64,000 bases of DNA from Acinetobacter lwoffii (GTDB taxonomy: Bacteria > Pseudomonadota > Gammaproteobacteria > Pseudomonadales > Moraxellaceae). Where the stretch lies: the NCBI RefSeq assembly GCF_015602705.1, contig NZ_CP059081.1, positions 2,055,702-2,119,701 on the forward strand, read 5' to 3'. Shown in pieces: positions 19,980 to 30,205 of the stretch; within the stretch, counting starts at the first letter, position 1; every line of letters begins with the position of its first letter. The position numbers and the translations under genes were made by a program. Below the pieces are notes generated by a model. That model was not told the DNA's origin, did not search any database, and saw only the letters and a list, made by a program, of their open reading frames with translations.

Positions 19980-20573
19980 TTAATTCTGATAATAGCGCTG
20001 ATCTACACTAAAGCATTCAGGGAATTTTGGTTGAATCTCTGCATAAAATGCCATGATTTCTGCCATATCTTTTTCATAATCCCCTGTCGGATAAACGATT
20101 TTACCTACGCCAGTTTTCTTCTTGGCATAGTCCATATAGGCCAATGCAATCGGCACACCGGCACTAATCGCTACATGATAAAAACCTGTCTTCCACTGTT
20201 CCTGTTTGGCACGAGTTGCTTCTGGCGTGACCAGCATGACCAGTTTAGGATGAGTCTTGAATAAGTCTGTCATCAGCTGAACCATACTCGGACGAGGCTC
20301 CCCCGGCTGTTTAGGACGGCGATCAATCCCGATACCGCCCATAGCACGCACAAAAGGTCCAAATGGCAATTTCATGTAACTGTCTTTAATGGTTAAGCGA
20401 ACATTCACGCCTAATGCTTTTAAGGCCAGACGTGCATACAGTGCATCCCAATTACTGGTATGAGGAGCAGCAATCATGACACATTGGTCTAAATCTAGGG
20501 GCCAATGGTTATCAATTTCCCAACCCATCAGGTTCAGGCTTTGTTCTGCTAACTTCTCAAACACGTCACGCAC
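19980..20573 (-). CDS. PlsC-type 1-acylglycerol-3-phosphate acyltransferase-like protein
   Basis: About 197 residues. The acyltransferase HX4D motif is present as APHTSNWDAL near residue 37, followed by a glycerophosphate-type GGIGIDRR near 78 and a VTPEATRAK segment near 117. There is no clear membrane helix. It probably acylates a lysophospholipid or related lipid at the inner membrane. There is no ATG in the right place: an in-frame stop lies just upstream and translation must begin at GTG 20573 or the adjacent TTG 20576, unless an inner Met (about 16 residues in) is used. I chose GTG. Confidence 0.85.
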   Translation of the reverse strand: MRDVFEKLAEQSLNLMGWEIDNHWPLDLDQCVMIAAPHTSNWDALYARLALKALGVNVRLTIKDSYMKLPFGPFVRAMGGIGIDRRPKQPGEPRPSMVQLMTDLFKTHPKLVMLVTPEATRAKQEQWKTGFYHVAISAGVPIALAYMDYAKKKTGVGKIVYPTGDYEKDMAEIMAFYAEIQPKFPECFSVDQRYYQN

Positions 20574-20890
20574 CAATTCTATTCAAAATTGCACGAATTT
20601 TAGCAACCTAGGCAAATATAGATAGTGCTCTATGAGCAATAAATAAACAATTAATCTATATTTGTATAATTGGAATTTTTAAATGAATAGTTGATTATTT
20701 TTTCCACCTTGAACTTATCTCATACATCAATTTACGGATAGTTCAGATTGCTTCCCAATATCAATAGAAATTTCTTTCTAATTTAAAGGATCCATGCATT
20801 AAAAAGCTCTTGACCTCCTAATTTTGGGATATGGCAAAAACGAGGGTCTTTTTATACTGAATCCACATTATAAATTTCAGGAAGGTTCTA
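20574..20890. other. Spacer between divergent acyltransferase and lipoprotein genes
   Basis: An AT-rich spacer of about 317 bp. A TATACT at 20853-20858 lies about 30 bases before the lipoprotein gene and could be its -10 box, but no well-spaced -35 is obvious. No RNA or ORF was seen. Confidence 0.4.
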
Positions 20891-22057
20891 ATGAAAAAGA
20901 CTTTACTTTGTATTGCTTTAGCGGGGTTACTTAGTGCCTGCGGCGGTTCGGATGATAATGCCAGTACACCTCCAGCAAACAATGTTGGCACCCAAACCGG
21001 CGTACTGACGGACGGAATCATTTCAGGGGTGACCTATATCACCAGTAGTGGTGCAACAGGAGTTACCAACGAAAAAGGAGAATTTAAATTTAATGATGAT
21101 GAAAAAGTAAAATTCTTTATTGGGGGTGTACAACTCGGTGATGAAATTGAAGCAAAGGAGCGTATCACACCATTAGATTTAGTCGAAAGTGAAAATGCGC
21201 GTATCAACCTTATGGTTTTTTTACAATCCTTAGATGGAAAAGGTGATCATAGCGATGGCATTCAGATTAGTGATGACACTAAAACAGCCTTCACTGCTGT
21301 AAAGCTTAATTTTAACCAAAGTACCACCGACTTCGTAAATGAAGTTGTCACCAAAACAGCCATCACACCAGATCAGTTGATAACACCAGAAAAAGCTTCA
21401 GAAAACTTCCAAGCGACCTTCTACAAAGATATTGCCGGTACGTGGGAGATTAACCGTACCGATAACACTGCTGTGTTGATTCACATTCTGGAAGATGGAC
21501 GCTATGCACTAGGTGAAGCAGAAGCAAAAGATGAGAGTGGTCAAGCAGGCATTGAAATGGGCCGCTTAAAATGGAATGCAACAACAACTGTGATTGAACC
21601 GGAAATCCTACATGACACCAATGGTGAATGGGGACTTTCACATCCTGCCGAGAATAAACCTTATTCTTTAAACTTTAATGGAACTCAATTAATTCTTACT
21701 GAACCCGGCGTTAGTACTGAATACCGTTTAAATCGAGTTAAGCAGTCTAATAGTCTCGTCGGCACGTGGCGACTCAATGAAACGCACCTATTTGCTTTCT
21801 TTGATAACAACTATTATTTCTTCCTAGACACTGAAGGTGGAGATGACTGTGGTTGGCCAGGAATTGAATATGGCAAATATACATTGTCAGCAAATACTCT
21901 CACCACAACCGAGGTATTATTCGATACCAACGAGTGTGGTGGATTACAAGATAGTTCAAATGGCAGCAAGACAATTGCAAGCATCAATATATCTAACAAC
22001 AATCTTATCTTACATCCGCAAGGTGAAGATCCTGTAACCTTACAACGTGTTAAATAA
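20891..22057 (+). CDS. Large lipoprotein with duplicated C-terminal domain
   Basis: A 388-residue lipoprotein (lipobox LLSAC, Cys 17). After a Ser/Asn/Pro linker, residues about 37-150 form a domain with ISGVTYITSSGATGVTNEKG and ITPLDLVE, of a kind found in surface lipoproteins and adhesin-like proteins. Residues about 183-284 and 291-388 are two copies of one beta-rich module: each starts GTW, contains a PGIE/AGIE-(Y/M)G stretch, then a T-T-rich strand, a (F/H)DTNE/G element and an ending of the type (Y/L)R/QRVK. Lipocalin-like sensors or binding modules are possible. Function unknown. It is convergent with a broken regulator gene. Confidence 0.75.
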   Translation: MKKTLLCIALAGLLSACGGSDDNASTPPANNVGTQTGVLTDGIISGVTYITSSGATGVTNEKGEFKFNDDEKVKFFIGGVQLGDEIEAKERITPLDLVESENARINLMVFLQSLDGKGDHSDGIQISDDTKTAFTAVKLNFNQSTTDFVNEVVTKTAITPDQLITPEKASENFQATFYKDIAGTWEINRTDNTAVLIHILEDGRYALGEAEAKDESGQAGIEMGRLKWNATTTVIEPEILHDTNGEWGLSHPAENKPYSLNFNGTQLILTEPGVSTEYRLNRVKQSNSLVGTWRLNETHLFAFFDNNYYFFLDTEGGDDCGWPGIEYGKYTLSANTLTTTEVLFDTNECGGLQDSSNGSKTIASINISNNNLILHPQGEDPVTLQRVK

Positions 22058-22064
22058 TCCACAT

Positions 22065-22097
22065 AAACCGGCTTGAATATGAAATTCAGGCCGGTTT
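22065..22097 (+). terminator. Hairpin between convergent genes
   Basis: A 14-bp stem (AAACCGGCTTGAAT with ATTCAGGCCGGTTT, one G-T wobble) and an ATGAA loop. It starts 7 bases after the lipoprotein stop and overlaps the 3' end of the LuxR-type gene. The T-run is weak, so termination is probable but not certain. Confidence 0.6.
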
Positions 22098-23249
22098 AAT
22101 CAATATGTTCAAATTGAATGGTACAGCCCATCAATAAATGCATCAGTTCAATTTGCGAACAACATTGGGTTTTTTCATAAATATTTTTAAAATACGTCCG
22201 TACCGAACTCAGCGTAATGCCACATTGTTCTGCAATATCTTCTATTTTATAACCATTAATTAACAACTCGCATAAATCAAACTCTCGTTTGGAAAGCTGG
22301 TAACACTGTTGCAGATAAGTTCTTGACAGGGAATAATGCTGGTTTTTATCCGTCATAAATAAGGCAATTTGATGCTGAGTAGACTGTAAATTTTGCATAT
22401 TTCTTAATTTCTGAAATGGCACCACCGTCAGCATGAATTGCGAACCTGCCCCATTGCTCAACGCCAAGACTCCACCAACTTCAGTCTGAATGGTCGTATC
22501 TTCCAGCAAAGCGCTTTCCAAAAGCTGATCAAGACGTATCTGCTGAGCATAATTGGTTTTTAGACGGTTATGTATATCGAGATCCAGACATGAACTTTGA
22601 TCAAGCATCTTTTGCGCAACAGGATTGGAATAACTTAAACACAGGTCTTGATCGAGCAGTACAATCCCGGTTTTTAAACTGTCCAATACGGTATACAAGC
22701 TTAAATTATCTTGCTGAATCAAGTTGATTTGCCGGTGAATTTGCAAAGCCCGGCGTAAATGAATACTGATACGTCTTAGAAAATCCAGCTCAACTTGTTC
22801 AAAAGGCTGTACTTCAGGTGCACGATGAATACCCAGTACCGCCCAACGATAATTTCCCCGATCCAGCAATACCCCTGCCAGATAAGATACACCGCCAGGC
22901 TTTAAACACTTCTCATAGAAAACATAGTGATCCGTACCCGGCTGTTCTGCATAGTGCTGACAGTTATGACCAGTGCATCGCCCATCTCGATCGCATTCCA
23001 TAAGGGCATATGCAGTTTCATATCAATCACTCTGACACGCTCATCTTGATAAGCGGCCAGACTTTCATTCGGGATATTGTGCGTATAGACAAAATCATAG
23101 CCTGGATTAAGCTGATCCAGACCGGTAAAAATTGCACTCTTACTTTTAGTATAGCTCACGATATCTTTGATCACGTCCAGCCACAAAGATGGCAATACAG
23201 CAGCGTCATAAATTTTTGCAATCAGATTATTTTCTTGTTCTAATTTCAT
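22096..23249 (-). pseudogene. LuxR-family transcriptional regulator, frameshifted
   Basis: Two overlapping frames together make one regulator of about 384 residues. The first (23249 down to about 22975) runs MKLEQENNLIAKIYDAAVLP to MGDALVI; the second picks up with NCQHYAEQPGTDHY and continues to 22096. The shift of one base lies near 22974-22977 (minus-strand context GTCATAACTGTC): one missing base would restore the frame. The C-terminus has a LuxR-type helix-turn-helix (SKREFDLCELLINGYKIEDI, then SSVRTYFKNIYEK). The N-terminal part is GAF-like. If the shift is real, the protein is lost; a sequencing error cannot be excluded. Confidence 0.8.
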
Positions 23250-23476
23250 TATTCCCTCCGCATTATCATTATTTTCTAATCATAGCGTTCAGAATTGGTT
23301 AACGAAACAGCATAAAGTGACTTTAAACTTGGCTAAAAATTCTTAAATCCTGCTCACTTATCAATAACTCTGGCCTGATTCACCTAATGAATCAAACTTT
23401 AACAAGATTGCCCTATTTATCTGTACTGACTACTTTTAATGTAATTCATAACAAATAATTTAATAGGGTCAAAACA

Positions 23477-23971
23477 ATGAAAAAATTAACGCTTACTGCT
23501 GCAATAGCAGTCGTTATTGCAGGAGCTTTAACCGCCTGTTCAAAGCCTAATGATAATGAGCCGAGGAACAATAATGCTCAATCCAGCCCAGCCATGATGG
23601 AGCAAAATAACGCGGATACCAGTGTGAACCGTGCTGATAGCGCAGAAACTTCGCTAGATTGGGCAGGTGAATACGAAGGTGTTTTTCCTTGTGCTGACTG
23701 TGAAGGGATTAAGGTCGAGTTAGATCTCAATCCGGATAAAACCTATGAGCTAAATGAGGAATATTTAGGTAAAGCTGGAAATAATGAGACGGAAACTAAA
23801 GGTAGTTTCAGTTTTGACCCTCAAGATCCTTCAATCATCACATTAGATAACAAAGCTGAAAACCGTAAATTCTTTGTTGGTGAAAATTTTGTTGAAGCAC
23901 GCGAGATGAAATCAGGTAAAAAAATCGACAGTAATTTAAATTATAAATTAGTTAAAAAGTCCGCATCATAA
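23477..23971 (+). CDS. NlpE-like copper-resistance/envelope-stress lipoprotein
   Basis: A 164-residue lipoprotein with a leader ending ALTAC (Cys 21) and a low-complexity Asn/Gln/Ser linker to about residue 65. The NlpE N-terminal domain follows: WAGEYEGVFPCADCEGIKVE with the CxxC pair, and a beta-barrel ending NYKLVKK. In E. coli NlpE senses surface contact and lipoprotein or copper stress through Cpx; here only the N-terminal barrel is present, without the second OB-fold domain. Neighbours give no further clue. It ends at a terminator shared with groL. Confidence 0.85.
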   Translation: MKKLTLTAAIAVVIAGALTACSKPNDNEPRNNNAQSSPAMMEQNNADTSVNRADSAETSLDWAGEYEGVFPCADCEGIKVELDLNPDKTYELNEEYLGKAGNNETETKGSFSFDPQDPSIITLDNKAENRKFFVGENFVEAREMKSGKKIDSNLNYKLVKKSAS

Positions 23972-23984
23972 TTTTGTAAACGCA

Positions 23985-24017
23985 TAAAAAAATCCCCGCT
24001 ATTGCGGGGATTTTTTA
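23985..24017 (+). terminator. Bidirectional terminator between the NlpE-like gene and groL
   Basis: The stem AATCCCCGC/GCGGGGATT with a TATT loop is flanked by A and T runs, and serves both converging genes. Confidence 0.9.
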
Positions 24018-24037
24018 TGAAATGCTCGGATGATGAA

Positions 24038-25732
<1,695 letters not shown>

Positions 25733-25742
25733 TTAGCGCAGA

Positions 25743-26033
25743 TTAAGCTTCTAATACCGCTAAAATGTCAGATTCTTTCATGATTAAAAGCTCTTCGCCG
25801 TTTACTTTTACAGTAGTGCCTGCATAAGTACCGAACAATACTTTGTCGCCAACTTTTACGTCTAACGCGCGTACGCCATTGTCAGTGATTTGACCATTAC
25901 CAACTGCAATGATTTCACCTTGAGCAGGTTTTTCAGCAGCCGAACCTGGAAGTAAAATGCCCCCAGCTGTTTTAGTTTCTTCTTCAACACGACGAATAAC
26001 AACGCGGTCATGTAATGGACGAATGTTGCTCAT
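25743..26033 (-). CDS. groS: Co-chaperonin GroES
   Basis: A 96-residue cap of the GroEL cavity. It starts [19 protein letters not shown] at ATG 26033; the four residues added by an upstream start are not family-like. The mobile loop is [20 protein letters not shown] (about residues 20-40), followed by [20 protein letters not shown]. It is first gene of the operon, with a sigma-32-like promoter and a perfect palindrome just upstream. Confidence 0.98.
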   Translation of the reverse strand: MSNIRPLHDRVVIRRVEEETKTAGGILLPGSAAEKPAQGEIIAVGNGQITDNGVRALDVKVGDKVLFGTYAGTTVKVNGEELLIMKESDILAVLEA

Positions 26034-26099
26034 AAATAACTCCATCAGACTAAGTCTTTTTTAGGTCACTGATGACGACTTAATTATTCCATGGGTCAT

Positions 26100-26117
26100 C
26101 ATCAAAAATTTTTGATG
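26100..26117. promoter_or_regulatory. 18-bp perfect palindrome upstream of groES
   Basis: CATCAAAAATTTTTGATG is its own reverse complement. It lies just downstream of the predicted -10 box, so it would overlap the transcription start or the first bases of the mRNA. It is not the CIRCE element bound by HrcA, which has TTAGCACTC arms. It may be an operator or a short 5' hairpin. Confidence 0.5.
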
Positions 26118-26123
26118 TCACTT

Positions 26124-26151
26124 TTATGGAGATGGAATAAAACGCTTCAAG
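26124..26151 (-). promoter_or_regulatory. Sigma-32-type promoter of groES-groEL
   Basis: On the minus strand CTTGAAG, 13 bases, then CTCCATAA: a close match to the heat-shock consensus CTTGAAA-N13-CCCCATNT with good spacing. It lies about 90 bases before the groES start. Confidence 0.8.
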
Positions 26152-26201
26152 GGCAAAAATGAAAAAAAATTGGTTTTTTTTAACGAATCATAGGTTTTCG
26201 T

Positions 26202-26978
26202 CTATTTATTCGGCAGATCAGCCTTCAACATAAAGGCTTGTGCCACTTCATCGAATAAATATTGAGAAATTTTTCCTGTGGCATCAATCAGATTAAAGCT
26301 GTTCGGTTCATCTTTATGTAGACGATTTGACGCAGAAGTCCCTGCATGTACATCATATACAGGATGATCCATCCCCAATCCGAACATCTGATTCAAATCA
26401 TAAATCGCCGGTTGATGCAGATGCCCATGCAACAGCGCAAACAGACCATGCTCTGCCCAGGCCTCTAAAGCAATTTTGGCCATCAATGGGCTGTCCTTGA
26501 AACCGCGCTTATTTTGAAAAGGCACATAAAAAGGCTGATGGCTGACAATGATTTTTAATTTGGACGCAGGCGCCTGCGCCAGCGTCAGGTCAATACGCTG
26601 AATCTGCTCAAGGGATAAATGCCCTTTGGTATGATATCGACGTCGGATCGAATTCACCCCAATCAGATAAAAATTTTCAGTTTCAAATATTGGCTCCAAT
26701 TCACCAAAAAAAATCTGGTAACGGGTAAATGGATTGAAAAGCCGATTCCATAAATGATAGAGCGGAATATCATGATTCCCTGGGATCACCATATAAGGCG
26801 TATTGAGCTGATCTAAAAATTTTTTACAGGCAAAAAACTGGCCCAAACGTGCGCGCTGGGTCAGATCACCACTGATGACGACAGCTTCAAGTGGATGGGT
26901 CTGACAGAAATGCCGAATCGCTTCTAAACACTCCTGCTTCTCTGTTCCAAAATGCAGATCAGACAGATGCAGGATCAT
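26202..26978 (-). CDS. Calcineurin-like metallophosphoesterase
   Basis: A 258-residue protein with all blocks of the metallophosphoesterase fold: LSDLHFG (4-10), VISGDLTQRA near 34, VIPGNHDIPLYH near 65, VSHQPFYVP near 146 and LHGHLHQPAIY near 180. It resembles the CpdA (3',5'-cAMP phosphodiesterase) group in size and motifs, but the substrate cannot be told from sequence. Its start overlaps the 3' end of the lipid kinase gene by 20 bp, so the two are very probably one transcript. Confidence 0.9.
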   Translation of the reverse strand: MILHLSDLHFGTEKQECLEAIRHFCQTHPLEAVVISGDLTQRARLGQFFACKKFLDQLNTPYMVIPGNHDIPLYHLWNRLFNPFTRYQIFFGELEPIFETENFYLIGVNSIRRRYHTKGHLSLEQIQRIDLTLAQAPASKLKIIVSHQPFYVPFQNKRGFKDSPLMAKIALEAWAEHGLFALLHGHLHQPAIYDLNQMFGLGMDHPVYDVHAGTSASNRLHKDEPNSFNLIDATGKISQYLFDEVAQAFMLKADLPNK

Positions 26979-27897
26979 GTGGCACCATTACACTTAGGCT
27001 ATCTTTTAATACAGAAATATTGAGTGGCGGGGCCATTTCCACAATTTCCCCATCAATCGCCACCATCAGTTTCCTGGCTCTGGATTCGATTCGGACTTGA
27101 TCGGCTGCAAAACTATAAACATCCGATGCCTGGTCAATCTTCCCACGAATCAGCCGATACACCAACTTAAATAAAGTAAGCTTATCACTTTTAGAAACTA
27201 TCACTCCCGCCACTTTACCTTTTTCAGCCGCCTCTGCAATGCGCATTTTCATATCCGCCAGTTGCAAAGGATTATTGCCAAAAAAGATCAGTGGTGTTTT
27301 TACCGGATATTTCTTTTGATCCACCCAGATTTTTAGTTTTAATTCTTTACGGTCGCGAATTAAAACATCCAGTGCAGAAGTATAGGCATGTAGCGGTAAG
27401 CGACCAAAAATACGATTATAGTCTTCACGTTTTTTAATAAATAAAGGATATAGACCCAAACTGGCATTATTCAGATAAATTTCCTGATTGATCCGAGCAA
27501 CATTCATACGTTGTGGCTGTCCTGTCGCAATCACTTTTGCCGCTTCAAGTAAATCTAGCGGAATCCCCAATAATCTGGCTACATAGTTAAAAGTCCCTAA
27601 AGGCAAAATACCGACAGGAATTTGCGTATTCAACACATGTTTGGCGACTGTATTTAAAGTTCCATCTCCGCCTGCCGCAACGATAATTCCTGACTCGCTA
27701 GATGCCAAATGCTGTTCAAGCACCTCAGCCATAATTTTATCAAATTGCTGTGAATCATTGATTTCATAAGCTTTAGTTTGATAACCCTGGGCTGAAAATA
27801 TATCGATCAGCTGCTCATAAATGCCTTCTGGCCCCTGTATGCGAAAACCAGCTTTATGATTAAAAATTAGCGATAAGGGTTTAGATTGATTAGACAT
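26959..27897 (-). CDS. Diacylglycerol kinase-family lipid kinase
   Basis: About 312 residues from ATG 27897; the frame is open to 27984, but the extra 29 residues are not family-like. The N-terminal LSLIFNHKAGF matches the DAGK/YegS catalytic domain entry (typical NP.AG). The glycine-rich nucleotide loop is AAGGDGTLNTVA near 72, followed by VGILPLGTFNYVARLLGIP near 93. The C-terminal beta-sandwich contains VAIDGEIVEMAPPL. It phosphorylates diacylglycerol, sphingosine-like or other lipids at the inner membrane. The metallophosphoesterase gene follows with overlap. Confidence 0.88.
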   Translation of the reverse strand: MSNQSKPLSLIFNHKAGFRIQGPEGIYEQLIDIFSAQGYQTKAYEINDSQQFDKIMAEVLEQHLASSESGIIVAAGGDGTLNTVAKHVLNTQIPVGILPLGTFNYVARLLGIPLDLLEAAKVIATGQPQRMNVARINQEIYLNNASLGLYPLFIKKREDYNRIFGRLPLHAYTSALDVLIRDRKELKLKIWVDQKKYPVKTPLIFFGNNPLQLADMKMRIAEAAEKGKVAGVIVSKSDKLTLFKLVYRLIRGKIDQASDVYSFAADQVRIESRARKLMVAIDGEIVEMAPPLNISVLKDSLSVMVPHDPASV

Positions 27898-28314
27898 TTT
27901 TCGCGCAATTTCATTGAAGCCTATTGGCATTTTGTCCAATTCATAGACAATTAACAGTGGCTTTATGTAAAATTCAAATGGCAACCATTTATTTAATCAA
28001 TAATGAATATTAAAGGTCTTATAAAATTAAGATAATGATTTTAATATTAATTTTTAAAATAAATACTATCCATAATTTAAATAAATAATATTAATAATTC
28101 AAACATTTAGTTTTATCTTGTTGTTTTACTTATATTTATAAATAAAATAGCATTATATTCCAAAAGAAATCTAGCACTTCTTTGGTCTTATTTTTTTTAT
28201 CATTTTATGCTTTAATACAGCCACTTTTTTTCATATTTCATCTGGGCGATATTTTTTATTGCTCGGATTGTACTTTGTACATCTAATTTGTACACATTTG
28301 AGATAGGCCTCACC
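27898..28314. promoter_or_regulatory. Long AT-rich leader/promoter region of pckG
   Basis: About 417 bp without a credible gene, extremely AT-rich in the middle. An imperfect dyad CCAAAAGAA/TTCTTTGG lies at 28161-28185. TTGTAC occurs three times near the gene start (28268, 28275, 28288), two as TTTGTACA. These could be binding sites for the regulator of gluconeogenesis, but no known consensus is matched. The divergent lipid kinase promoter must also lie here. Confidence 0.4.
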
Positions 28315-30144
28315 ATGACCCAAGTGAACGCACCAGAATTCGTTCGTCACCCTAAGCTTATTGCTTGGGTGGAAGAGATTGCTAAATTAACAAAACCAGC
28401 AAAAATTGAATGGTGTGACGGTAGCGCAGAAGAATATCAACGTTATATCGACTTGATGATCGCTAACGGCACAATGCAAGCGCTGAATCAAGAAACTCAT
28501 CCTGGTTCTTATCTTGCAAATTCTGATCCTTCTGACGTAGCACGTGTTGAAAATCGTACTTACATCTGCTCTGAAAACAAAGACGATGCTGGCGCGACCA
28601 ACAACTGGGAAGCACCTGCTGTCATGCGCGAAAAATTGAACGGTTTATTTGACGGTTCAATGGCAGGTCGTACACTTTATGTGGTTCCATTCTCAATGGG
28701 TCCATTGGGTTCTCATATCGCTCATATCGGTATCGAGTTAACTGACTCTCCTTACGTTGCAGTAAGCATGTCTAAAATGGCTCGTATGGGTAAAGCTGTT
28801 TATGACGTTCTTGGTACTGACGGTGAATACGTTCCTTGCGTACACACTGTAGGTGCTCCGCTTGCGAACGGCGAAAAAGATGTCGCATGGCCTTGCAACA
28901 AAGAAAAATACATCGTGCATTACCCAGAAACGCGTGAGATCTGGTCTTATGGTTCTGGTTATGGCGGTAACGCATTGTTGGGTAAAAAATGCCTGGCATT
29001 ACGTATTGCATCATTTATGGGTCGTCAACAAGGCTGGTTAGCTGAACACATGCTGATCCTTGGCGTGACCAATCCACAAGGCGAAAAACACTACATCGCA
29101 GCTGCATTCCCATCTGCATGTGGTAAAACAAACTTCGCTATGTTGATTCCACCAGCAGGCTATGAAGGCTGGAAGATTGAAACTGTAGGTGACGATATTG
29201 CTTGGATCAAACCAGGTGAAGACGGTCGCTTATATGCAATCAACCCTGAAGCTGGCTTCTTCGGTGTAGCGCCTGGTACCAACACCAAGACCAACCCGAA
29301 CTGTATGGCAACCATGCACAAAGACGTGATTTATACAAACGTCGCTGTGACTGACAACGGTGAAGTATGGTGGGAAGGTCTGACTAAAGAAGCGCCTGCC
29401 AACCTGACTAACTGGAAAGGTCAACCACACACTGGCGAAGAAAAAGCAGCGCATCCAAATGCTCGTTTCACAGTTGCAGCTGGTCAATGCCCTTCTATTG
29501 ACGCTGACTGGGAAAATCCAGCTGGCGTGCCAATTTCTGCGTTCATCTTCGGTGGTCGCCGTGCAGACACTGTGCCTCTAATTTCAGAAGCATTTGACTG
29601 GGTTGACGGTGTTTACAAAGCTGCAACGATGGGCTCTGAAACAACTGCTGCTGCTGTTGGTCAACAAGGTGTTGTTCGTCGTGACCCGTTCGCGATGCTT
29701 CCATTCGCGGGCTACAACATGGCAGATTACTTCACGCACTGGTTAGAAATGGGTGAGCAAGTGGGTGCGAAAGCTGCTGCTGCTGGCAACAAACTTCCAG
29801 GTATCTACAACGTGAACTGGTTCCGTCGTGATGCTGAAGGCAACTTCGTATGGCCTGGTTTCGGTCAAAACATGCGTGTTCTTGAGTGGATCATTGACCG
29901 TTGTGAAGGTCGTGCTGATGCTGTTGAAACACCAATCGGCCTAGTTCCTACTTACGAACAGCTGAACTGGACTGGTTCTGACTTCACTAAAGAACAGTTT
30001 GACCTAGTAACTTCTCAAGACAAAGATCAATGGATCAAAGAGCTTGAAAGCCATACTGAATTGTTCGATAAGTTAGGTGAGCGTTTACCGGAAGCGTTAA
30101 AAACTCGTCAAGCAGAACTTATTGCTGCGGTTAAATCTGCTTAA
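28315..30144 (+). CDS. pckG: Phosphoenolpyruvate carboxykinase (GTP)
   Basis: Converts oxaloacetate + GTP to PEP + CO2 + GDP, the entry to gluconeogenesis from TCA intermediates in the cytoplasm. The 609 residues match the GTP-dependent class, unlike the ATP-type PckA of enterobacteria. Start ATG 28315 (the open frame extends back to 28288). Motifs: the PEP-site [20 protein letters not shown] near 130, the kinase P-loop [15 protein letters not shown] near 263-277 with the hyper-reactive Cys, the metal-site [15 protein letters not shown], and [17 protein letters not shown] near 410. Monocistronic, with a terminator 13 bases downstream. It fits the window's TCA genes functionally. Confidence 0.97.
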   Translation: MTQVNAPEFVRHPKLIAWVEEIAKLTKPAKIEWCDGSAEEYQRYIDLMIANGTMQALNQETHPGSYLANSDPSDVARVENRTYICSENKDDAGATNNWEAPAVMREKLNGLFDGSMAGRTLYVVPFSMGPLGSHIAHIGIELTDSPYVAVSMSKMARMGKAVYDVLGTDGEYVPCVHTVGAPLANGEKDVAWPCNKEKYIVHYPETREIWSYGSGYGGNALLGKKCLALRIASFMGRQQGWLAEHMLILGVTNPQGEKHYIAAAFPSACGKTNFAMLIPPAGYEGWKIETVGDDIAWIKPGEDGRLYAINPEAGFFGVAPGTNTKTNPNCMATMHKDVIYTNVAVTDNGEVWWEGLTKEAPANLTNWKGQPHTGEEKAAHPNARFTVAAGQCPSIDADWENPAGVPISAFIFGGRRADTVPLISEAFDWVDGVYKAATMGSETTAAAVGQQGVVRRDPFAMLPFAGYNMADYFTHWLEMGEQVGAKAAAAGNKLPGIYNVNWFRRDAEGNFVWPGFGQNMRVLEWIIDRCEGRADAVETPIGLVPTYEQLNWTGSDFTKEQFDLVTSQDKDQWIKELESHTELFDKLGERLPEALKTRQAELIAAVKSA

Positions 30145-30157
30145 TTGCTGATTTAGT

Positions 30158-30186
30158 TAAAAAAGGTCGCGTAAGCGGCCTTTTTT
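30158..30186 (+). terminator. Terminator of pckG
   Basis: The stem AAGGTCGC/GCGGCCTT (one T-G pair) with a GTAA loop and a T-run, 14 bases after the stop and 20 bases before the IS. Confidence 0.85.
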
Positions 30187-30205
30187 ATTGGCTGTTTAAA
30201 CAATT

